Assembly: GCA_019232645.1 (NCBI GenBank)
Contig: JAFANO010000530.1
Location: forward strand, 1 to 5,179
Length of the DNA: 5,179 nt
Direction: 5' to 3'
Source of the DNA: Planctomycetaceae bacterium
GTDB lineage: Bacteria; Planctomycetota; Planctomycetia; Isosphaerales; Isosphaeraceae
Shown here: positions 1-5,179 of the stretch, piece by piece
Layout of the letters: each line of letters begins with the position of its first letter
Numbering within the stretch: position 1 is the first letter of the stretch
Program-made: the position numbers and the translations under genes
Notes under the pieces: generated by a model
Databases searched by the model: none
Told to the model about the DNA's origin: nothing
What the model saw: the letters and a program-made list of their open reading frames with translations, nothing else

Positions 1-106
1 TGAGGGTCGTGAAGAAGAGGACGATCCCGAGCGCGTAGAAGGCGACCGCGTCCACATGCCCGGCGACCTTGGAGGCCTGCTCAGGAAACAGCGGGAAATC
101 CCACAT
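1..106 (-). CDS. coxB: Cytochrome c oxidase subunit II, N-terminal fragment
   Basis: The first 35 codons of a gene that runs off the left edge. The ATG at 106 opens MWDFPLFPEQASKVAGHVDA, followed by the start of a hydrophobic helix (FYALGIVLFFTTL). This matches the usual start of subunit II proteins in ACIII-linked oxidase operons: a short F-P-x-x-P-E-Q-A-S segment before the first membrane hairpin. The CuA-binding domain lies outside the window, so it cannot be said whether the protein carries a fused cytochrome c (caa3 type). The place directly after sco, the CuA-site chaperone gene, supports the call. Ribosome-binding signals are weak: a GAG four bases from the ATG and a GGAG twelve bases away inside a possible stem. 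Confidence 0.82.
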   Translation of the reverse strand, partial: MWDFPLFPEQASKVAGHVDAVAFYALGIVLFFTTL

Positions 107-201
107 AATTCTCAATGTCTCCAGCGAGACTGGATCGGCCCCGACCCGGGCCCTCACCCTCTCGGGGAGGAAGCGGGGGGCCGACCCGGAGGTACCCTCG
201 T
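107..201 (-). promoter_or_regulatory. Structured intergenic region / putative coxB mRNA leader
   Basis: A 95 bp gap between the sco stop and the coxB start. In the minus-strand transcript, an 8 bp perfect inverted repeat (TCGGCCCC at 184-177, GGGGCCGA at 142-135) encloses an inner hairpin at 170-152: a seven-pair stem with one bulged U and a GAGA (GNRA-type) tetraloop. A third stem, TCCAG/CTGGA (134-130 with 124-120), follows directly and covers part of the only good GGAG (122-119), which sits 12 bases before the coxB ATG. There is no T-tract, so it is not a standard intrinsic terminator, and I see no clear -35/-10 promoter. In sequence this GC-rich, stems can arise by chance. Confidence 0.35.
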
Positions 202-1116
202 CTACAGAACGTCTCCCGGAGGGAGGGGCGGATCGCCTTGGCGTCCCTCGCGCGGCGCGAGGGCCGACGCGCCCGGACGCGACCGGTCGCGCCGGAACAT
301 CACGAGCATGAACGTCCCCAGGCTCGCGGCCGTCGCGCAGCCCAGGACCTGGAGGATCCTCATGATGGCCAGGTTGTACTTCCCCGTCTTGGGGTCGTAG
401 TGGTAGCAGAGCAGCAGGATCTGGTCGATGGGCGAGCCGATCTTGCCGTCGGACGCCTCGATCAGCCCGAGCCGCAGGTCCTTGGCCGGGTAGCTGATCC
501 CGAAGTAGTAACGGGCGACCTTCCCCTCGGGCGTCAGGAGCATGATCCCGGCGGCGTGGGCGTACTGGTCGCTCGGGGCGTCGTAGGCGTAGCGGAACCC
601 GACGGCCTTGGCCAGCCGGTCGATCGACGACTGCGGGCCGGTCAGGAAGTGCCAGCCGCGCTCGGCCCCCTTGCGGCCGTACCGCTCCAGGTAGAGCGCC
701 TTCTTGCGGGCGGCCAGCTTCGGCGACTCGCCCGGGTCGATGCTCACGGTGATCACGTCGAACTGGTTGCCGACGTCGAACGACAGCGCGTTGAGGCTCC
801 GCAGGAGCGAGTTGAGGACCTCGTTGCAGAGCATCGGGCATTCGTAGTAGACCAGCGTCAGGATCGTCGGCTGGCCGCGCATCAGCTCGGCGAGCCGGAC
901 GGGGCGCCCCGACTCGTCCCGGAACGCCAGGTCGAGCGGGACCTGGGCCCCCAGGTTCTGGTCGAACCCGATCTTGCGGAACGTCTCGGTCGTCACGACC
1001 TGCGACGGCATCCCCGGCGTCGGCCTCCCCGGCCGCGGCATCGCCGGCTGTCCCATCGCCGGCACGGCCGACGCCATGAGCAGCAGGATCGGGAGTGTGC
1101 GGTGGAGGGTTTTCAT
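202..1116 (-). CDS. sco1: SCO1/SenC-family copper chaperone for cytochrome c oxidase
   Basis: A 304-residue thioredoxin-fold SCO protein. Residues 1-22 look like a signal sequence, followed by a Pro/Met-rich linker. The copper-binding CPMLC (Cys93, Cys97, the CxxxC motif) follows LTLVYYE, and His187 in QYAHAAGIML is the likely third copper ligand. VSIDPGES (124-131) is another family signature. SCO proteins deliver copper to, or keep reduced, the CuA site of oxidase subunit II in the periplasm; coxB is the next gene, which fits. Unlike short SCO forms, it continues into LLCYHYDPKTGKYN (235-248) and a C-terminal membrane helix (about 251-274) followed by a basic tail, so the domain is probably anchored at its C-terminus. 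The ATG at 1116 overlaps the preceding stop (ATGA). An upstream extension of the frame is rejected because it would overlap the previous gene. Confidence 0.94.
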   Translation of the reverse strand: MKTLHRTLPILLLMASAVPAMGQPAMPRPGRPTPGMPSQVVTTETFRKIGFDQNLGAQVPLDLAFRDESGRPVRLAELMRGQPTILTLVYYECPMLCNEVLNSLLRSLNALSFDVGNQFDVITVSIDPGESPKLAARKKALYLERYGRKGAERGWHFLTGPQSSIDRLAKAVGFRYAYDAPSDQYAHAAGIMLLTPEGKVARYYFGISYPAKDLRLGLIEASDGKIGSPIDQILLLCYHYDPKTGKYNLAIMRILQVLGCATAASLGTFMLVMFRRDRSRPGASALAPREGRQGDPPLPPGDVL

Positions 1117-1541
1117 TTCTTCTCGGGGTTCGTCTCGCGACTGTTGATCTGGATCTCGGTTTGCGGCCCCTTGCCCCGGGGCACGCCGCGCCGGGCGACC
1201 AGGTCGATGGCGCGGTCGATCGGGATCCGGACGACGCCGGCCTTGCGATCGACCCAACCGTAGCCGTACAGCGAGGCATCCTCGGTCCGGCGCAGGGCAT
1301 GCATCTGGGCCGCCAGGTTCTCGGGCGGCGTCGGGGTCTCTCCCGGCTCGCGCTTCTTGTAGAGCTGGTCGTACACGCCCAGCAGGAGGACGTTGGACAC
1401 GACGACGAGGAGGACCAGGCCCACCCCGACGAGCGTGACCGTGCGGATGTTCGTATCGCGGACCTCGTACCCCGGCAGGGCCTCGAGGGCGGGGTCATGG
1501 CCGGTCAGGGGAGTGATCTGCTCGTCGTGTCCGTGTCCCAT
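1113..1541 (-). CDS. Conserved-looking single-helix membrane protein of unknown function in the ACIII-SCO-cox cluster
   Basis: A 142-residue protein that I cannot name with confidence. It has a His-rich start (MGHGHDEQ), a cytoplasmic-type leader of about 30 residues, one strong membrane helix (about 32-57), then a linker rich in Pro and Glu and a small soluble domain. This domain carries the notable block LYGYGWVDRKAGVVRIPIDR (91-110), followed by AIDLVARRGVP. I recall similar Y-G-W-V-D...R-I-P-I-x-x-A-M/I-x-L blocks in uncharacterised proteins next to SCO and cytochrome oxidase genes, but could not check this. It has no heme-binding CXXCH and no cysteines at all. It starts 2 bp after the actF stop, and its stop overlaps the sco start (ATGA), so it is clearly co-translated with them. 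A role as an accessory subunit or assembly factor of ACIII or the oxidase is inferred from position only. Confidence 0.85.
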   Translation of the reverse strand: MGHGHDEQITPLTGHDPALEALPGYEVRDTNIRTVTLVGVGLVLLVVVSNVLLLGVYDQLYKKREPGETPTPPENLAAQMHALRRTEDASLYGYGWVDRKAGVVRIPIDRAIDLVARRGVPRGKGPQTEIQINSRETNPEKK

Positions 1542-1543
1542 AG

Positions 1544-2797
1544 TCAGGCGATCCTCTCGGTGGGCTTTTCGTGCACCTGGCCGTGATCCTCTCCGTGATG
1601 CTCGAAGACCTCCTCCAGGAGCGGGTCGTGCAAGGGGAGCAGGGGCCTGGCCCTGAGGAACCAGGCGGCGACCGCCAGCCAGAGGCCGCCGATGCCCACC
1701 ATCGCCGGCACGACGCCCCAGAACGCCAGGATGTTCGGCGCCCCGCTGCTGTTCCGCGGGAAAGCCGGGAGGATCAGCCAGCAGAGGTCGAAGAAGTGCA
1801 TCGCCAGGAGCACCCAGCAGACCCGCACCAGCTCCGAGGGCCTCCGTTTCCGTGCGCGGAACAGCAGCAGGAAGAACGGCAGGAAGAAGTGGAACAGGAT
1901 CAGCCCCAGGGCGAGCCCCCACCAGCCGCCCCGCGAGCGGCGGAGGTACCAGGGGATCTCCTCGGTCAGGTTGCCCATCCAGACGATCAGGTACTGCGAG
2001 AGCGAGAAATACGCCCAGAGCATGGTGAAGGCCAGCAGCAGGTTGCCGAGGTCGTGGAACCCCTCGGGCGTGGCCACGAGCGACAGCGGCCGGGCCCCCG
2101 CGAGCCGCTCCGCGACGATGACCAGCGTCGCCAGGGCCGACAGCGAGAAGCCCACCAGCAGCATGGCGCCGTAGATCGTCGAGTACCACTCGGGCTCGAG
2201 CGACATCGCCCAGTCGACCATGGCGAACGTGATGGCCAGGAACCAGAGCACCAGGCCGGGGCCGCTGAGCGTCTGGGTCCAGCGGGTGGGATACGACTCG
2301 GGGACCTCGTCCTGCCGCCGCGAGCCCAGGCGGATCAGCAGGGCCAGGCCGATCCAGACGGCGAAGTAGATCGCCGCCCGGATCAGGAACCAGGTGACGT
2401 TCAGGTAAGGGGCCTTGTGCTGCAGCGCCGCGCTCGTGCCGACCTCCGCGGCGTCGGCCCAGGGGTAGAGCGAGTGCATGCCCAGGACGATCGGGAGGAA
2501 CAGCAGGGCCATCAGGGGGAGCGTCAGCGTCGCCGCCTCGGCGAGCCGGCGGATCACGAACCCCCAGACGCCGCCGACGAGCTGGTGGAGCATCACCGCC
2601 CCCAGCGCGCCCAGCGCGATCCCCAGCCAGAACAGGAAGGCCACCAGGTACGCCGGGAAGAACCACCGCGGGGCGATGACGGCAGCCAAGGCACAGAGGA
2701 CCGCCCCGGCGCCGCCGGCGATCAGCGCGGGCCGCTGGACCCGCTCCAGCCAGGCGAGCGTCGCGGGGTCCTGGATGCTGAGGTCGGCGGTACTCAT
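1544..2797 (-). CDS. actF: Alternative Complex III membrane subunit ActF
   Basis: A 417-residue polytopic membrane protein matching ActF, the second large, NrfD-related integral subunit of ACIII. About ten hydrophobic helices are visible, near residues 23-42, 47-70, 88-108, 132-156, 180-198, 206-229, 249-274, 292-313, 324-344 and 356-382. Family-typical segments are MSLEPEWYSTIYG (198-210), HDLGNLLLAFTMLWAYFSLS (248-267), and YLIVWMGNLTEEIPWYLRR (269-287). ActF is thought to help form the membrane core and may take part in proton movement; that role is inferred from structural studies of the family. The ATG at 2797 overlaps the actE stop (ATGA) and has a strong ribosome-binding site. The open frame continues upstream of the ATG, but that region is the actE coding sequence in another frame. 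The C-terminal tail is rich in histidine and acidic residues (about 390-410). Confidence 0.95.
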   Translation of the reverse strand: MSTADLSIQDPATLAWLERVQRPALIAGGAGAVLCALAAVIAPRWFFPAYLVAFLFWLGIALGALGAVMLHQLVGGVWGFVIRRLAEAATLTLPLMALLFLPIVLGMHSLYPWADAAEVGTSAALQHKAPYLNVTWFLIRAAIYFAVWIGLALLIRLGSRRQDEVPESYPTRWTQTLSGPGLVLWFLAITFAMVDWAMSLEPEWYSTIYGAMLLVGFSLSALATLVIVAERLAGARPLSLVATPEGFHDLGNLLLAFTMLWAYFSLSQYLIVWMGNLTEEIPWYLRRSRGGWWGLALGLILFHFFLPFFLLLFRARKRRPSELVRVCWVLLAMHFFDLCWLILPAFPRNSSGAPNILAFWGVVPAMVGIGGLWLAVAAWFLRARPLLPLHDPLLEEVFEHHGEDHGQVHEKPTERIA

Positions 2798-3441
2798 CGC
2801 TCCTTCCCCTCCAGTTTGGCCAGCGCGTCGGCGGGGACGTCCTCGAGCCGGGCGTTCTGGCTGAGCTGCAGCGCCCGGAGGTAGGCCACGATCGCCCAGC
2901 GGTCGTCGACCGGGACGCGCGAGGCGTACGAGTACATCGCGCCGTAGCCGTTGGTGATGACGTGGTAGAAGTGGCCGGCGGGCGCGTCGCGGAGGCGATC
3001 GATGTGGAACGAGGGGGGCGGCGAGAAGCCGCGCTTGACGATCATGCCCTGGCCGTCGCCCAGGCGGCCGTGGCAGGGGGAGCAGAAGATGTGAAACCGC
3101 TCCTGCCCGCGGACCAGGAACGCGCGATCGACCTTCCTCGGCGCCTCGCCCGGTTTCCCGGCCTCCTCCGGGTCCTCGGGCGGCGCCGGGATGTGATCGA
3201 TCAGCATCTCGCCCGATCGGCCCTCGTAATACGCCCGGTCGACCCGGAGCTGGCCTCGGGCGACCGTGCCGGCGACCAGGGGCCTCGAGGACTGGCCGTC
3301 CGCGAAGAAGCCACTCTCCTGGTACGGCCGCTGGATCTTCGGCTGTTTGACCATGTCCTGTTCGCTGCATCCGACGACAAGCGCCAGGCAGGGCGCCACC
3401 CACCACGCCCGGCGTCGCGCCCGGTGGTCGTCGTGGCTCAT
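2794..3441 (-). CDS. actE: Alternative Complex III monoheme cytochrome c subunit ActE (lipoprotein)
   Basis: A 215-residue cytochrome c. A basic start (RARRR, residues 7-11) and a hydrophobic stretch lead to the lipobox LVVGC, with Cys25 the predicted lipidation site, so the protein should be anchored on the outer face of the cytoplasmic membrane. A Pro/Glu-rich linker (about 84-103) precedes one class I cytochrome c domain with the heme site CSPCH (120-124). Met169 in GYGAMYSYA is the likely second axial ligand, and a C-terminal helix follows (DRWAIVAYLRALQ). In ACIII, ActE carries electrons from the complex towards the oxidase. The start is uncertain: the ATG at 3441 has almost no ribosome-binding site, whereas an in-frame GTG at 3465 has GGGAG six bases upstream and adds eight residues before the same signal peptide. 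The stop overlaps the actF start by 4 bp (ATGA). Confidence 0.93.
   Translation of the reverse strand: MSHDDHRARRRAWWVAPCLALVVGCSEQDMVKQPKIQRPYQESGFFADGQSSRPLVAGTVARGQLRVDRAYYEGRSGEMLIDHIPAPPEDPEEAGKPGEAPRKVDRAFLVRGQERFHIFCSPCHGRLGDGQGMIVKRGFSPPPSFHIDRLRDAPAGHFYHVITNGYGAMYSYASRVPVDDRWAIVAYLRALQLSQNARLEDVPADALAKLEGKER
2798..2812 (-). promoter_or_regulatory. Ribosome-binding site of actF
   Basis: On the minus strand the bases just before the actF ATG read GGAGGGGAAGGAGCG, a purine run containing GGAGG ten bases from the start and a second GGAG nearer to it. It lies inside the last codons of actE. It supports the ATG at 2797 as the true start and suggests translational coupling through the ATGA overlap. 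Confidence 0.75.
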
Positions 3442-3483
3442 CTCGGTTTGGCGGTGCCGCTCCACGGAGTTCTCCCAAGGTCG

Positions 3484-3500
3484 GGCGTGGGTCCCACGCC
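3484..3500 (-). repeat. 17-bp perfect palindrome upstream of actE
   Basis: GGCGTGGG and CCCACGCC face each other around a single central base. In the transcript this gives a seven-pair stem with a three-base loop, ending seven bases before the GGGAG that would serve the GTG start of actE. A third copy of the half-site lies at 3522-3529. It could be an operator or an mRNA hairpin; the sequence alone does not decide. Confidence 0.4.
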
Positions 3501-3521
3501 GGATGATCCGATGCCTTTGCC

Positions 3522-3529
3522 CCCACGCC
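3522..3529 (-). repeat. Additional direct copy of the palindrome half-site
   Basis: The plus strand reads CCCACGCC, identical to the 3493-3500 arm and 29 bp from it. In the transcript, two GGCGTGGG copies could therefore compete for the one CCCACGCC arm at 3491-3484. An 8-mer repeat in GC-rich DNA may be chance. Confidence 0.3.
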
Positions 3530-3564
3530 TCCGCGAAGGGCGCGGGCGAGGTCGCCTCGTCCGT

Positions 3565-3587
3565 CCGATCGTCGCGACGCGGATCGG
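3565..3587 (-). other. Small inverted repeat just after the actD stop
   Basis: CCGATC and GATCGG form a six-pair stem around an 11-base loop that contains the self-complementary GTCGCGAC. It begins 15 bases after the actD stop. No T-tract follows, so a Rho-independent terminator is unlikely. It could be an mRNA 3'-end stabiliser or processing site between actD and actE, or chance. Confidence 0.25.
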
Positions 3588-3602
3588 GCCGCTCTTTGAC
3601 GC

Positions 3603-4142
3603 TCAATGATCGACTTCGCAGACCTCTTTCGGCTTCAGGCTCGCGAGGAACCGCCCCGTCTCCTCGCGGTCGAACAGCGGGTCGTCCGCCTGGATGCAGA
3701 GGAAGAAGTGGTTGCGCGAGGCCATCTCGAAGCTGGGCACGTTGAAGACCGGGTGATAGGGCATCGGCAGGCCGTTGAGGCCCAGCATGCCGAGCACCGC
3801 CGAGAACGCGGCGAACAGGACCGTCAGCTCGAACGTGATCGGGATGAACGCCGGCCAGCTCAGCAGCGGCCGGCCGCCGATGTTCAGCGGGTAGTTGATC
3901 ACCGCCGAGTACCACATCATGACGAACGCGGTCGCGGCGCCGGCGAGCCCGCCGATCAGCACGAGCAGCGCCATCCGGTTGCGCCAGAAGCCGATCGCCT
4001 CGGCCAGCCCCTCGACCGGCATCGGCGTGTAGGCGTCCATCCGCCGATACCCCCGCTCGTAGGCCCGCTTCGCCGCCTCGACCAGGTCGTCGGGGTTGGT
4101 GAACTCGGCCATCAGGCCGTAGATGGGCGTCTTGATCTTCAT
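3603..4142 (-). CDS. actD: Alternative Complex III subunit ActD (DUF3341)
   Basis: A complete 179-residue protein of the DUF3341 family, the ActD subunit of the ACIII quinol:electron-acceptor oxidoreductase. The N-terminal soluble part (about 1-55) begins IYGLMAEFTNPDDLVEAA and contains the family-typical GYRRMDAYTPMPVEGL. Two membrane helices follow, at about 56-80 and 98-121, then a conserved LPMPYHPVFN stretch (125-134) and a short soluble tail. It has no heme or metal motif; ActD is considered a structural subunit that packs against the membrane subunits. The ATG at 4142 is preceded by GAGG-type purines at a usable distance, and it lies 16 bp after the actC stop, consistent with one transcript. 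The length is normal for the family. Confidence 0.95.
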   Translation of the reverse strand: MKIKTPIYGLMAEFTNPDDLVEAAKRAYERGYRRMDAYTPMPVEGLAEAIGFWRNRMALLVLIGGLAGAATAFVMMWYSAVINYPLNIGGRPLLSWPAFIPITFELTVLFAAFSAVLGMLGLNGLPMPYHPVFNVPSFEMASRNHFFLCIQADDPLFDREETGRFLASLKPKEVCEVDH

Positions 4143-4158
4143 CGCTCGGACCTCAACC

Positions 4159-5179
4159 TCACGAGACGGCCTGGGACGGCTCGCGCGCCTCGGCGCGTTC
4201 CCGCGTCTCCGCCACCAGCTCCCGCATCTCGGCGATCGAGATCACCGGCAGGAACCGGATGAACAGGAACATCAGGAAGAAGAACAGCCCGATCGACCCG
4301 TAGTAGGTCGCGTAATCCCAGAACGTGCCGTTGTACATATCCCACGCGGCCGGGATGAAATCCCGGTGCAGGCTCGTGATCACGATGACGTAGCGCTCCA
4401 GCCACATCCCGATGTTGATGACGATCGAGAGCACGAACAGGAACGGGACGTTCCGCCGCAGCGGCCCGATCCAGAGGAGCTGCACCGCCGTGCAATTGAA
4501 GAGGATCAGCATCAAGTAGGTGTGCCCGTACGGCCCGAACATCCGGTTCTTGATCATGAACCACTCGTACTCGCTGCTGCTGTACCAGGCCATGAACGTT
4601 TCCATCACGTAGCCGTAGGTCACGATCATGCCGGTCGCCAGGAGCATCTTGGCCATGTTCTCGAGGTGGCGCATGGTGATGAAGTCTTCCAACCCGTACG
4701 CCTTGCGCAGCGGGATGGCCAGCGTCATCACCATCGCGAAGCCCGAATAGATCGCCCCGGCGACGAAGTAGGGGGGGAAGATCGTCGAGTGCCAGCCGGG
4801 GATGATCCCGCCGGTGAAGTCGAGGCTGACGACGCTATGCACCGAGACGACCAGCGGCGTGGCCAGGCCCGCCAGCAGCAGGTACGCCGTGCGGTAGCGG
4901 TGCCAGTGGATCGCCGACCCGCGCCAGCCCATCGCCAGCGCCCCGTAGATGACCCGCGCCAACCGGTTCTGCGCCCGGTCGCGCAGCGTCGCCAGGTCGG
5001 GGATCAGGCCGACGTACCAGAACAGCAGCGAGACCGTCGCGTACGTCCCGACGGCGAACACGTCCCAGACCAGCGGGCTCCGCCACTGCGGCCACATCGC
5101 CATCGTGTTCGGGTACGGCGCCAGCCAGTAGGCGTACCACGGCCGCCCCAGGTGCAACAGCGGGAACAGCCCGGCGCAG
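4159..5179 (-). CDS. actC: Alternative Complex III membrane subunit ActC (NrfD/PsrC-like), 3' part
   Basis: The C-terminal 339 residues of a polytopic NrfD/PsrC-family protein; the frame stays open through the right edge, so the start and roughly the first 100-150 residues are missing. A TTG at 5157 is internal, because the codons before it read AGLFPL and run straight into the conserved LHLGRPWYAYW segment. About seven further hydrophobic helices follow. Family-typical motifs seen are VHSVVSLDF, GIIPGWHSTIFPPYFVAGAI, NIGMWLERYVIV and TSLHRDFIPAAW. In ACIII, ActC is the integral membrane subunit carrying a proposed quinol-oxidation site, next to the iron-sulfur subunit ActB. A charged tail ending in SQAVS finishes at a TGA, 16 bp before actD. 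Identification rests on motif recognition plus the actD-actE-actF neighbours, which separate it from NrfD proteins of polysulfide or nitrite reductases. Confidence 0.95.
   Translation of the reverse strand, partial: CAGLFPLLHLGRPWYAYWLAPYPNTMAMWPQWRSPLVWDVFAVGTYATVSLLFWYVGLIPDLATLRDRAQNRLARVIYGALAMGWRGSAIHWHRYRTAYLLLAGLATPLVVSVHSVVSLDFTGGIIPGWHSTIFPPYFVAGAIYSGFAMVMTLAIPLRKAYGLEDFITMRHLENMAKMLLATGMIVTYGYVMETFMAWYSSSEYEWFMIKNRMFGPYGHTYLMLILFNCTAVQLLWIGPLRRNVPFLFVLSIVINIGMWLERYVIVITSLHRDFIPAAWDMYNGTFWDYATYYGSIGLFFFLMFLFIRFLPVISIAEMRELVAETRERAEAREPSQAVS

Noticed and set aside
135..184. Intrinsic terminator between sco and coxB
   Set aside because: A stem is present, but no T-tract follows it on the transcribed strand, and coxB lies directly downstream in the same direction.
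141..189. Direct repeat CCGACCCGG at 141-149 and 181-189
   Set aside because: A nine-base repeat in a strongly GC-rich gap; it is partly explained by the inverted-repeat arms and is too short to support a separate feature.
115..1263. Plus-strand open frame of 382 codons opposite sco
   Set aside because: It is a shadow of the SCO gene: Arg/Pro/Gln-rich, no recognisable motif, and it crosses two gene boundaries.
1571..2884. Plus-strand open frame of 437 codons opposite actF
   Set aside because: It is antisense to a clear ten-helix ActF. The translation is a low-complexity mix of Arg, Gln, Glu, Pro and Gly without domains, as expected from a GC-rich gene read backwards.
2798..3526. Upstream extension of the actF frame towards 3526
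   Set aside because: The extension overlaps all of actE in another frame and reads as Arg/Pro/Gly-rich noise. The ATG at 2797 has a strong ribosome-binding site and matches the family length.
3466..3915. Upstream extension of the actE frame to 3915
   Set aside because: It overlaps actD in another frame and would put the lipoprotein signal deep inside the protein.
2962..4262. Plus-strand open frames at 2962-3609 and 3606-4262
   Set aside because: They are antisense to actE and actD, with compositional bias only. No ribosome-binding site or family motif supports them.
4139..4564. Minus-strand 141-codon and 101-codon frames inside actC
   Set aside because: They are alternative frames of the actC coding region, with Arg/Asp/Gly/Ala-biased translations and no motif.
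5155..5157. TTG as the start of actC
   Set aside because: The open frame continues to the window edge with the conserved AGLFPLLHLGRPW segment, so the TTG is an internal leucine codon.

Overview
The window is a GC-rich (roughly two-thirds G+C by eye), densely packed bacterial respiratory gene cluster. Every supported gene lies on the minus strand, so transcription runs from high to low coordinates. In that order it holds: the 3' part of actC (an NrfD-like quinol-site membrane subunit), actD (DUF3341 membrane subunit), actE (monoheme cytochrome c lipoprotein), actF (ten-helix NrfD-related membrane subunit), a 142-residue single-helix protein of unknown function, a SCO1/SenC copper chaperone, and the first 35 codons of coxB (cytochrome c oxidase subunit II). 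actA and actB, which normally precede actC, would lie beyond the right edge. The rest of coxB and the other oxidase genes would lie beyond the left edge.

This is the Alternative Complex III (ACIII) arrangement followed by a heme-copper oxidase. ACIII oxidises menaquinol or another quinol and passes electrons, through its cytochrome c subunits, to the oxidase. It replaces the bc1 complex in many Bacteroidota, Chloroflexota, Planctomycetota, Acidobacteriota, Myxococcota and relatives. SCO delivers copper to the CuA centre of subunit II, which explains why it sits directly before coxB. The high G+C, the SCO form with a C-terminal membrane helix, and the coxB start resembling planctomycete proteins suggest an aerobic planctomycete, perhaps Isosphaeraceae. 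That assignment is an inference from memory of the families, not a demonstrated result.

The genes are tightly coupled. ATGA overlaps join actE to actF and the 142-residue gene to sco, and only 2 bp separate actF from the 142-residue gene. Two gaps break the pattern: about 160 bp between actD and actE, and 95 bp between sco and coxB. Both contain perfect inverted repeats able to fold in the mRNA, without the T-tracts of intrinsic terminators. They are the only places where segment-specific regulation or mRNA processing looks plausible.

No tRNA, rRNA, mobile element, CRISPR array or phage feature was seen. The long plus-strand open frames are high-GC shadows of the minus-strand genes. The overall system is a known one. 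The least explained parts are the conserved-looking 142-residue protein and the two structured gaps.
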